From Actinocrispum wychmicini (lineage in GTDB: Bacteria > Actinomycetota > Actinomycetes > Mycobacteriales > Pseudonocardiaceae): a stretch of 64,000 bases of DNA. Below the pieces are notes generated by a model. The model saw only the letters and a program-made list of their open reading frames with translations, had not been told where the DNA came from and did not search any database. A program made the translations under genes and the position numbers. Below, in pieces: positions 1 to 8,500 of this stretch; position 1 is the first letter of the stretch; every line of letters starts with the position of its first letter. Location: assembly GCF_004345645.1 (NCBI RefSeq), contig NZ_SLWS01000006.1, forward strand, positions 62,001-126,000, in the 5' to 3' direction.

Positions 1-145
1 AGAATGTCTCGAAGAACAACGGCTGCACCTGCGCGCGACGCGTCCTGTCCGGGAACAGCCACGTGCTGATCGGATCCCGCTGGAACGCGGCACCCAGCAG
101 GATCCCGACCTCCTTGAGATCGTCCGTACCGGCTTCGCGGATCAT
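1..145 (-). CDS. GNAT-type N-acetyltransferase, N-terminal fragment (cut by window edge)
   Basis: The reading frame starts with ATG at 145 and runs off the left edge after 48 codons. The visible peptide has the N-terminal pattern common in GNAT acetyltransferases of actinomycetes: a helix followed by a short stretch ending in DPISTWLFPD, with an RR pair and aromatic residues after it. The acetyl-CoA binding motif would lie outside the window, so the family call rests on this N-terminal pattern only. Its ATG shares an ATGA overlap with the stop codon of the upstream permease gene, so the two are very likely co-transcribed and translationally coupled. Substrate unknown. Confidence 0.6.
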   Translation of the reverse strand, partial: MIREAGTDDLKEVGILLGAAFQRDPISTWLFPDRTRRAQVQPLFFETF

Positions 146-1584
146 CGAACTCCCCCGACTTTGGCGTAGGTCTCCGGCTTCCGCGCGCGCAGGACCGCAC
201 TCCGCGCGTAACCCGCCAGCGCGGCGACCACCAGCAGTCCCGGCAGGAGCCACCGCAACACGGAGTCGGGGCCCGTGCCGACCAGCCGGTCGAAGTTGAC
301 GATGATCAGCACCAGCAACGCGACCAGCAGCAGGGCGGCGAGCGCGGGCGCGACCGTCCGCTGCCACACGGTCTCGTTGCCGGCCCGCCGACGGAAGAAG
401 CCGAGCACGGACAACGACACCATGGCCATGATCCAGACCACGCCGGTGGACGCGGTGGTGCCCAGCCACGTGAACAGCTGCAGGATCGGGTCCGCGCCGG
501 CGAAGGCGAACCCGAGGACCACGATCAGCGCGACCGCGGACTGGGCGAGCGACCCGGCGACCGGCGCGCCGGTCTTCCGGTTGGTCCGGCCGAGCATGTC
601 CGGCAGCACCCCTTCCCGGCCCAGCGCGAAGAAGTAGCGGGCGACCGCGTTGTGGAAGCTGAGCAGGCAGGCGAACTGGCTGGTGAGGAACAGGATGTTG
701 ACGACGTCGGTGAACACCGTGCCCAGGTGCTGGCTGCTCAGCCCGAACCACAGCGCCGGCCCCTGCTGCTGGGTCTGCGCGACGACCTGGTCGGGGCCTG
801 TCCCGACGGCCATCGCCAACGCGGACACCGCGTACAGCACCGCCGTCACGCCGACCGCGACATAGGTGGCCATCGCGATGGTTCGGCTGGGGTTGCGGGT
901 TTCCTCGCCGTACGTCGCCGCGCCCTCGAATCCGGTGAACGCCGCGACAGAGAACGCGAACACAGCGCCGACACCGGCGACGAACAGGTTCGACGGGTTC
1001 ATCGGCGCCAGTTCGTGACCACCGGGCGCCGCCGGGTTGCTCAACAGCGCCACGTCGATGATCACGATGACCGCGCATTCCAGCAACAAAAGGACACCGA
1101 GCACACGGGCGTTGATGTCCACTCGCAACGCGCCGAGCACACCGACGATCACGAGCATCGCGACCGCCCACAGCCACCACGGGCTGGTCGTGCCGGTCTT
1201 CTCCTGGATGTAGTTCGCGACCGACCATCCGAACAGGCCGTACACACTGATCTGGATCGCGTTGTACGCCAGCAGCGCCACGAACGACACCGAGATGCCC
1301 GCGCCTCTTGAGATCCCGTTCGCCACATAGGGATAGAACGCACCGGCGTTGGTGATATGTCGGCTCATCGCGGCGTAGCCGACGGTGAACAGCAGGAGTA
1401 CCGGTGCCAACAGGACAAATGACAGTGGTACACCAATGATCCCGGTCACCGCGTACGTGGTGGACACCCCGCCGGCGATGGCGATCAGCGGGCCGGATGC
1501 GGCGACCACGAAGGAGACTATCTGCGTGGCACCCAGGCGTGGCCTGGCGAGACTGCGCGTGAAGCTCGGTGCTTCGGTCACCAT
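142..1584 (-). CDS. APC-family amino acid permease
   Basis: A 480-residue integral membrane protein with about twelve hydrophobic segments and the order expected for the amino acid-polyamine-organocation superfamily. The first membrane helix begins near residue 20 (IVSFVVAASGP), and the FAFSVAAFTGFEGAATYGEE stretch in the middle is the characteristic helix-6 region with a glutamate-rich tail. The family imports or exchanges amino acids or amines with protons; the substrate cannot be read from sequence. I start it at ATG 1584 because AGGAGG lies 11 bases upstream; an in-frame extension to 1671 has no ribosome binding site. The stop overlaps the start of the downstream acetyltransferase, which could modify the imported compound (inference). 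Confidence 0.9.
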   Translation of the reverse strand: MVTEAPSFTRSLARPRLGATQIVSFVVAASGPLIAIAGGVSTTYAVTGIIGVPLSFVLLAPVLLLFTVGYAAMSRHITNAGAFYPYVANGISRGAGISVSFVALLAYNAIQISVYGLFGWSVANYIQEKTGTTSPWWLWAVAMLVIVGVLGALRVDINARVLGVLLLLECAVIVIIDVALLSNPAAPGGHELAPMNPSNLFVAGVGAVFAFSVAAFTGFEGAATYGEETRNPSRTIAMATYVAVGVTAVLYAVSALAMAVGTGPDQVVAQTQQQGPALWFGLSSQHLGTVFTDVVNILFLTSQFACLLSFHNAVARYFFALGREGVLPDMLGRTNRKTGAPVAGSLAQSAVALIVVLGFAFAGADPILQLFTWLGTTASTGVVWIMAMVSLSVLGFFRRRAGNETVWQRTVAPALAALLLVALLVLIIVNFDRLVGTGPDSVLRWLLPGLLVVAALAGYARSAVLRARKPETYAKVGGVR

Positions 1585-1693
1585 GATTCTGTTGTCCTCC
1601 TGCGGAGCGGTCCCGAGGGTCGCGCGGCAGTATAGGATCAAGCGCCCGCGCAGATCTATTGGTTCCACCAATTTCCATCCACGGGAGTAAAGC

Positions 1694-2341
1694 GTGCCGT
1701 TCGCCGGCCTGTCGTTGTGCGAATGCCTGTTCTTCCTCGGTCATGATCCGTTCACCGGCCGGGCCAGAGTCGGCCGGAATCTGCTTGACATCGGTCTGTC
1801 CGGCGCTGTTCTCGCAGATCTGCTGTTCCACCAGCGAATCACGTTGGACCACGGCACTGTGGTACTGACCGGACGTTACGACATCGGCGAGCCCGTTGCC
1901 GACCGCGCGTTGGCACTGGTGGTGGGCGAAACGGACCAACACGGTGCCCGCGACTGGGTGGAGTACCTCCGGGAACTGATCTTCGACTCCGTGGTGGAGA
2001 CGTTGGCCGTTCGGCAATTGGTTACTCCAAAAGAGAAACGCGGCATGTTCAAGCTGACGCTGAGTTACCAGCCGACCGAACTGCGGATCGCGTCCGAGCC
2101 CCGCGCGCGGGTCCGGTCGGCCATGCTCGGCCGCACCACCTGCGACCTGCCGACCGCGGTCCTCGCCCACCTCGCGTGGACGATCGGCCTGGACGACATC
2201 TGCGACCCGGACCTGACCCGCCGGGAGGCGGCGGACTGGATCGAGCAGTCCCGGGCGAAGATCGTCGATCCGATGGCCGGTGTGCTGTCCGCAGTGGAGT
2301 CCGCGGTCGCCGCCGACGTGTACGGCGGCAACCGCGGCTAG
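1694..2341 (+). CDS. GPP34/GOLPH3-family protein
   Basis: A 215-residue protein matching the bacterial GPP34 (Golgi phosphoprotein 3, Vps74) family. The N-terminus carries the family pattern of a leucine-rich helix (LSLCECLFFLGHDPFTG) followed by a glycine/alanine helix and a LxxRITLDHGTVVL strand. In eukaryotes the family binds phosphatidylinositol-4-phosphate and glycosyltransferases at the Golgi. In actinobacteria its role is undefined and it usually occurs in many paralogues. GTG 1694 is chosen because GGGAG precedes it by a few bases. Its start is divergent from the permease, with a 109-bp gap, and its last codons overlap by 4 bp with the convergent ammonia-lyase gene. Confidence 0.85.
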   Translation: MPFAGLSLCECLFFLGHDPFTGRARVGRNLLDIGLSGAVLADLLFHQRITLDHGTVVLTGRYDIGEPVADRALALVVGETDQHGARDWVEYLRELIFDSVVETLAVRQLVTPKEKRGMFKLTLSYQPTELRIASEPRARVRSAMLGRTTCDLPTAVLAHLAWTIGLDDICDPDLTRREAADWIEQSRAKIVDPMAGVLSAVESAVAADVYGGNRG

Positions 2342-3783
2342 TCCACAGTGGACCGATCCAGGTCTTCCAGCAGGGCGGCTGCCCGTTCGACGTCGTCGGT
2401 CAGCGGCCGGTCGTCCAGCCGTGGGTCGAGGACGCTTTTCGCCAGCTCGTAAGCCGTTCGTACCGGCAGGTCCACCACGTTCGCCTTACGCATCCGCAGC
2501 GCGCGGACCGCGGCGACCAGCTCACAGCCCAGGACGATCCGGTAGGCGTTGGCGACCCGTTTGGCCTGACGCGCCGCTTGGGTGGAGAACGACGCGTGGT
2601 CCTCCAGTCCGCGTGACACCACCGCTGTTCCCAGCGTCACGGGCAAGGCCGCCTGCCGCAACGCGGCCAACGCGTCGTGCGCCACGTACTCCAGGATCAT
2701 CACGCCCGAACTGCCCGCCGGGCCGGACGCGAGGAACGCCGGCAGGTCCGTTTGATCCGGTTCGACCAGATCGCCCAGGCGGGCCGCGGACAACTCGGCC
2801 ACCGAGTGCACAGTCGCCCGCGCGGTGTCCAACGCGACGGCCACGTACGCGGTGTGGAAGTTGGCGTTGTGGTAGATGTCGTTGTCCGACACGGAGATCA
2901 TCGGGTTCTCCGCACTAGCGTTGATCTCCGTCGTGAGCACCTTTTCCAGGTACGCCACGGCATCCAGCGCCGGTCCCTGTACCTGCGGGAACGCCCGCAG
3001 CCCGTACGGGTCCTGGATCCGCCGCCCTGGCAGGGGCACCGCGGTCATTCCCAGCAGGCGACGCATCTCCGCGGCACACTCCACCTGCCCTGGATGGGGT
3101 TTCGCGGCGTGCACGGTCCGCGCGTACGGCTCAGGCGAGCCGCCGAGGGCGATGTACGACAGCGCGGCGACGGTGTGACTGGCATGCAACAGGTTCCGCA
3201 GCTCCACGGTCACCAGGACGGCGTCAGCGAGCGTGGCCGCGTTGCTCGACATGAACCCCAGTGCCTCGCCGGCGCCGAAATCGACCGGCTCGACGCCGCC
3301 AGTCGCCCACGGCCGTTCACCGACCAACGTCAACGCCGTCTCCGCCAGCGCCGTCAGATCACTGGTGCCGATGGCCCCAATCCTGTGCACGGTAGGCAAG
3401 GAGTTCGTGTTCAGCGCCGCCGCGACAGCGTTCAACACCCGCGGATGGACGCCTGCCCGTCCTGCCATGAGCTGATTGAGTCGGACCAACAGCATGGCCC
3501 GGACGACCTCGGCCGTCATGAGCTCGCCGACGCCACCGGCATGACTGCGCATCAACCGCAGCCCGTCCTCCGCCGACCCCGCAGTGACAACGCTCTTGTT
3601 CGCCCCGACACCGGTCGTGCGACCGTACACCGCACGGCGCACCACAGCTTCAAGCCCGAGCCGCCACGCGTCCTCAACGTGCGCCAGCGCCCCAGGGTCG
3701 ACAGCGACGTGGACCTTCCCAGCCGCGAACGTGACCACGTCGTCACAACGCAACGACCCACCATTGAGGACGATGTCAGCCAT
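2338..3783 (-). CDS. Histidine/aromatic amino acid ammonia-lyase family protein with altered MIO loop
   Basis: A 481-residue member of the HAL/PAL lyase family, whose enzymes remove ammonia from histidine, phenylalanine or tyrosine using a self-made MIO cofactor. Visible family blocks are Tyr53 in YGRTTGVG, the asparagine block RLNQLMAG, the QDPYGLRAFPQVQG block, and INASAENPM. The MIO segment reads GAIGTSDLTALAE at about 136-148. The usual motif is GxxGASGDLxPLA, so Ala is Thr and the MIO-forming Gly is missing by one codon. The protein may have lost MIO chemistry or be a distinct subfamily. An alternative ATG at 3801 is possible. The start at 3783 fits family length and has a CACAAT hexamer 6 bases upstream. 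Substrate unknown. Confidence 0.85.
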   Translation of the reverse strand: MADIVLNGGSLRCDDVVTFAAGKVHVAVDPGALAHVEDAWRLGLEAVVRRAVYGRTTGVGANKSVVTAGSAEDGLRLMRSHAGGVGELMTAEVVRAMLLVRLNQLMAGRAGVHPRVLNAVAAALNTNSLPTVHRIGAIGTSDLTALAETALTLVGERPWATGGVEPVDFGAGEALGFMSSNAATLADAVLVTVELRNLLHASHTVAALSYIALGGSPEPYARTVHAAKPHPGQVECAAEMRRLLGMTAVPLPGRRIQDPYGLRAFPQVQGPALDAVAYLEKVLTTEINASAENPMISVSDNDIYHNANFHTAYVAVALDTARATVHSVAELSAARLGDLVEPDQTDLPAFLASGPAGSSGVMILEYVAHDALAALRQAALPVTLGTAVVSRGLEDHASFSTQAARQAKRVANAYRIVLGCELVAAVRALRMRKANVVDLPVRTAYELAKSVLDPRLDDRPLTDDVERAAALLEDLDRSTVD

Positions 3784-3832
3784 GACGCCATTGTGCGTCA
3801 TAAGCGGCGCGCTCCGCCTCTATTCCCGCACT

Positions 3833-4150
3833 GTGCTTCGCGGTCCACTCGACCATGCCCGTTCATCAGGTCCAGCGCGGCCGCTCGCTTTCGCCGGCAG
3901 CGCACTGGCCGTTTTCCTCCTCGCGCCGTTCTGGTGGTTCCCGTCGGCCGGGGACAGGGAACTCGACTGGACCGCCGGGCAACAACTGCTCGGCAACTCG
4001 TACTTCTTCGTCGCCATCGCCCTGCTGGTCACGGCAGCGGTCAGCACCACCATGTGGGCAGTGTCCCGTGCGGACCAGAGCGTCAGTTCACCACTGCCAG
4101 TGGCAATGCTGTCGGATGAACCGGAGCGGGCAGGTCCGAGGCGCCCGTGA
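3833..4150 (+). CDS. Putative small two-helix membrane protein
   Basis: An unrecognised 105-residue frame with two clear hydrophobic segments (around residues 16-34, ending FLLAPFWWF, and 57-77, YFFVAIALLV onward) separated by a short polar loop, and a charged, proline-rich tail. Codon third positions are strongly GC-rich across the frame, which supports coding. GTG 3833 is preceded by TATTCC 6 bases upstream, like other leaderless starts here; an ATG at 3782 is an alternative. It is divergent from the ammonia-lyase gene, and its last 68 bases overlap the 3' end of gltD on the other strand. That overlap is long, so this remains tentative. Confidence 0.45.
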   Translation: MLRGPLDHARSSGPARPLAFAGSALAVFLLAPFWWFPSAGDRELDWTAGQQLLGNSYFFVAIALLVTAAVSTTMWAVSRADQSVSSPLPVAMLSDEPERAGPRRP

Positions 4151-5594
4151 GGTACGCGTCGACAGCGTTCGCCACCGACCGTCCCTCCGCGATCGCCCAA
4201 ACGACGAGCGAGGCGCCGCGATGGGCGTCGCCGCAGACGAACACGCCAGGAGCCGAGGTCTGCCAGTCCGAACCGCACGCCAACGTTCCGCGTTTGGTCA
4301 GTGACAGCCCAAGGCCGTCCAGCAAAGGCATGTGCTCGACGCCGTCGAACCCGATCGCCAGCAACACCATGTCCGCCGGGATCGTGTCGACCTCGTCGGA
4401 GACTGGTGTCACCACACGGTTACCGGTCTCCGGGTCCCGTTCCACCCGTACCTTCTGCAACTCGACGGACCGCACGTGCCCGTCTGCGCCGACGAAACGC
4501 TTGACAGCGACGGCGAATCGTCGCTCACCGGCCTCCTCGTGCGCCGGGTACGTCCGCAGCACGACCGGCCACACCGGCCACGGTGAACGCTCGTCGTCCC
4601 GGGCGTCAGGCGGCTTGGGGTACTGGTCGAGCTGCGTCACGCTCAACGCGCCCTGGCGGGTCGCCGTGCCGTAGCAGTCCGCGCCCGTGTCGCCGCCGCC
4701 GATGATCAGGACGTGCTTGCCCTTGGCCGAGATCGGCGTGGGTCCGTCGCCCTCGCACTCGCGGTTGGCCGGGACCAGGTGGTCCATGGCCATGTGCACG
4801 CCGTCCAGGTCACGGCCGGGAATGTCCGGCGCGTCCCGGCCACGCAACGCGCCCACCGCGAGGACAACTGAGTCGAAGGACGCCCGGAGTTCGGCCACGG
4901 ACAGTCCGCTGCCGCCGACCTCACAGCCTGTGACGAACTTCGTGCCCTCGGCCCGCAGTTGCGCGAGCCGGCGGTCCAGGACCTTCTTCTCCATCTTGAA
5001 CTCGGGGATGCCGTAACGCAGCAGGCCGCCGAGCCGGTCGTCCCGTTCGAACACCGTGACCTCGTGGCCCGCCCGGGTGAGCTGCTGGGCGGCGGCGAGC
5101 CCGGCCGGGCCGGAGCCGACCACCGCCACCCGCTTGCCGGAAGCCACAGTGGACACCCGGGCGGCGACGTCCGAGTTCTCCCAGGCGACCTCGGCGATGG
5201 TCTCCTCGATCCGCTTGATCGTCACCGACCCGCCGGACTCCGGCGAAATGGCCAGCACACAGGCGGCCTCGCACGGCGCCGGGCACAGCTTCCCGGTGAA
5301 CTCGGGGAAGTTGTTGGTGGCGTGCAGGCGTTCGCCGGCCAGCCGCCAGTCGCCGCGGCGGACCAGGTCGTTCCACTCCGGGATCAGGTTCCCCAGCGGG
5401 CAGCCGGCCGAACCGGAGTGGCAGAACGGGATGCCGCAGTCCATGCAGCGGGTCGCCTGCTTGCGGACCTGAGTGTCGCGTTCGGACGATGTCAGGTGCG
5501 CGTACACCTCGTGCCAGTCGCCGAGACGTTCGTCAGTCGGCCGCTTCGGCGCGTCCTTGCGTGGGTGGGACAGGAAGCCGTTCGGGTCAGCCAC
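4083..5594 (-). CDS. gltD: Glutamate synthase small subunit
   Basis: The 503-residue beta subunit of NADPH-dependent glutamate synthase. It oxidises NADPH and passes electrons to the large subunit, which makes two glutamates from glutamine and 2-oxoglutarate. The N-terminal third has the cysteine pattern of the 4Fe-4S region (CMDCGIPFCH, then CPLGNLIPEWN and CPAPCEAAC). Two dinucleotide folds follow, with VVGSGPAGLAAAQQL for FAD and IIGGGDTGADC for NADPH. The start is GTG 5594, and the first 8 bases overlap the end of gltB, so translation is coupled. Length and motifs are normal for the family. Confidence 0.97.
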   Translation of the reverse strand: MADPNGFLSHPRKDAPKRPTDERLGDWHEVYAHLTSSERDTQVRKQATRCMDCGIPFCHSGSAGCPLGNLIPEWNDLVRRGDWRLAGERLHATNNFPEFTGKLCPAPCEAACVLAISPESGGSVTIKRIEETIAEVAWENSDVAARVSTVASGKRVAVVGSGPAGLAAAQQLTRAGHEVTVFERDDRLGGLLRYGIPEFKMEKKVLDRRLAQLRAEGTKFVTGCEVGGSGLSVAELRASFDSVVLAVGALRGRDAPDIPGRDLDGVHMAMDHLVPANRECEGDGPTPISAKGKHVLIIGGGDTGADCYGTATRQGALSVTQLDQYPKPPDARDDERSPWPVWPVVLRTYPAHEEAGERRFAVAVKRFVGADGHVRSVELQKVRVERDPETGNRVVTPVSDEVDTIPADMVLLAIGFDGVEHMPLLDGLGLSLTKRGTLACGSDWQTSAPGVFVCGDAHRGASLVVWAIAEGRSVANAVDAYLTGASDLPAPVHPTALPLAVVN

Positions 5595-8500
5595 GGGACG
5601 CCTCCATCACTGCCTCGTCGACGTCACGGCCTTCCGCGCGGGCGATCCGGATCGCTTCGAGGACCCGTTGGTAGTCCCGCGGCATGACCTTGGTGAACGA
5701 CGCGGACCGCCGAGGCCAGTCGCCGAGCAGCGACGCGGCCACCGCCGAACCGGCCAGTCTCTGGTGCCGGCCCACGACATCCCGCAGCCACGCCAGGTCG
5801 TCGGCGTTCGGCCGCTGCAACTCGACCATGTCCAGGTTCACGAGCGCGGGCCGTAGGTCGAGCACGTACGCGACCCCACCGGACATGCCTGCTGCCAGGT
5901 TGCGGCCGGTCGGGCCGAGCACCACGGCCCGGCCGCCGGTCATGTACTCGAACGCGTGATCGCCGACGCCTTCGGCGACGATCAACGCGCCCGAGTTGCG
6001 CACGCCGAACCGTTCCCCGACCCGGCCGCGCAGGAATATCTCGCCTGATGTCGCCCCGTAGCCGATCACGTTGCCCGCGATCACCTGGGCTTCGGCCGCG
6101 AACAACGCAGCCGGGTCGGGACGCGCGACGATCCGGCCGCCGGACAGGCCTTTGCCGACGTAGTCGTTCGCGTCGCCGACGAGGTCGAGCGTGATGCCCC
6201 GGGGAAGGAACGCGCCGAGCGACTGGCCCGCGGACCCGGTGAGCTTGATGTTGATCGTGTTGTCCGGCAGCCCGTCGCCGCCGTACCGCCGCGTCACCTC
6301 GGAGCCCAACAGCGTGCCCACGGTCCGGTTCACGTTGCGGACCGGCAGTTCCAGGCACAGCGGATGCGCGTCCTCCAGCGCCGCCTCGGACAGCTGGATC
6401 AGGGTGCGGTCCAGGGCGTGTTCAAGTCCATGGTCCTGTTCGCGGACCTTGCGGCGCGCGGTGTCGTACGGGTTTGCCGCCACCTCGAACACAGGTGTCA
6501 GGTCCAGCCCCTGGGCCTTCCAGTGCTTGACCGCGTGGTCGACGTCCAGCACCTCGGCGTGCCCGATCGCCTCGTCCAGCGTCCGGAACCCCAGCGCCGC
6601 CATGAGTTCCCGGACCTCGTTCGCGACGAAGTGGAAGTAGTTGACCACGTGCTCGGCCTGGCCGGTGTACCGCTTGCGCAACTCCGGGTTCTGCGTCGCC
6701 ACGCCGACCGGACACGTGTCCAGATGGCACACCCGCATCATCACGCAGCCCATGACGATCAACGGTTCGGTGGCGAACCCGTACTCCTCGGCGCCGAGCA
6801 GCGCGGCGACCAGCACATCCCGGCCGGTCTTCATGCCGCCGTCGACCTGCACGGTGATCCGGTCCCGCAACCCGTTGAGCATCAGGGTCTGGTGGGTCTC
6901 GGCCAGGCCGATCTCCCACGGGGTACCCGCGTGCTTCAACGAGTTCAGCGGCGACGCGCCTGTCCCGCCGTCGTGCCCGGAGATCAGTACCACGTCCGCG
7001 TGCGCCTTGGCGACCCCGGCCGCGACCGTGCCGACGCCCAGTTCGCTGACCAGCTTGACGTGGATCCGGGCCTGCTCGTTGGCGTTCTTGAGGTCGTGGA
7101 TCAGCTGCGCCAGATCCTCGATCGAGTAGATGTCGTGGTGCGGCGGCGGCGAGATGAGCCCGACGCCGGCGGTCGAGTGCCGGGTGCGGGCGATCCACGG
7201 GTACACCTTGTTCGGCGGCAACTGGCCGCCCTCGCCGGGTTTCGCGCCCTGCGCCATCTTGATCTGGATGTCGTCCGCGTTCACCAGGTACTCGCTGGTG
7301 ACGCCGAACCGGCCGCTGGCGACCTGCTTGATCGCCGACCGGCGCTCACGGTCGTACAGGCGCTGCGCGTCCTCGCCGCCCTCACCGGTGTTCGAGCGGC
7401 CGCCGATCCGGTTCATCGCGATCGCGAGGGTCTCGTGCGCCTCGGCGGAGATCGAGCCGTACGACATCGCGCCCGTGTTGAACCGTTTGAGAATGGCCTC
7501 GATCGGCTCGACCTCGGCCAACGGCACCGGGGTGCGTTCGCCGATCCGCAGCCGGAACAGGCCGCGCAGCGCGCCGCCCTCCCGGTTGAGCCGTTCGACC
7601 TCGGCCACATACTGCTGGTAGACGGTGTCCTGGCGGGTCTTTGTGGCGTGCTGCAACAGGAACACCGTCTCCGGCGTGAACAGGTGCAGCTCGCCGTCAC
7701 GGCGGTAGGCGTACTCGCCGCCGCTGTCCAGGCGCCGGTGGACGCGGTCGGTCGGGTTCTCCGGATGCGCCCGCCGGTGCCGCCACGCGGCCTCCTCGGC
7801 GATCACATCCAGGCCGACACCGCCCAGTTTGGACGACGTGCCGGTGAAGTACTCGGCCAGTACTTCGTTGGACAGGCCGAGAGCCTCGAAGACCTGGGCG
7901 GCGGTGTACGCGCCCACGGTCGAGATGCCCATCTTGGACATGATCTTCAGCACGCCCTTGACCAGGGCGGCGACGTAGTTGCGGATCGCCGTGCGGGATT
8001 CCAGCCCGGTGATCGCGCCCCGGTTGATCAGGTCCTCGATCGACTCGAACGCCAGGTACGGGTTGACCGCGGCGGCGCCGTACCCCAGCAGGAGCGCCAC
8101 ATGGTGGACCTCGCGCGCGTCGCCGCTCTCGACCACCAGCGCCACCCGCAGGCGCTCCTTCGTGCGCACCAAGTGGTGGTGCACGGCGGACACCAGCAGC
8201 AGCGACGGGATCGGCGCCATCCGGTGGTCCGAGTCGCGGTCCGACAGCACGAGCGTGCGCGCGCCGGCCGCGATGGCCTCGGACGCCTCCCGGCGGACCC
8301 GTTCGATCGCGTCGGCCAGCGCCGCACCGCCGCCGTCCACCTCGTACAGTCCGGAAAGGACGGTGCAGGCGAAGCCCGGCAGGTCGCCGTCGTCGTTGAT
8401 GTGGATCAGCTTGGCGAGCTCGTCGTTGTCGATCACCGGGTACGGCAGCTGGATGTGCCGGCAGGACCGCGGGCCCGGGTCGAGCAGGTTCTGCTCCGGC

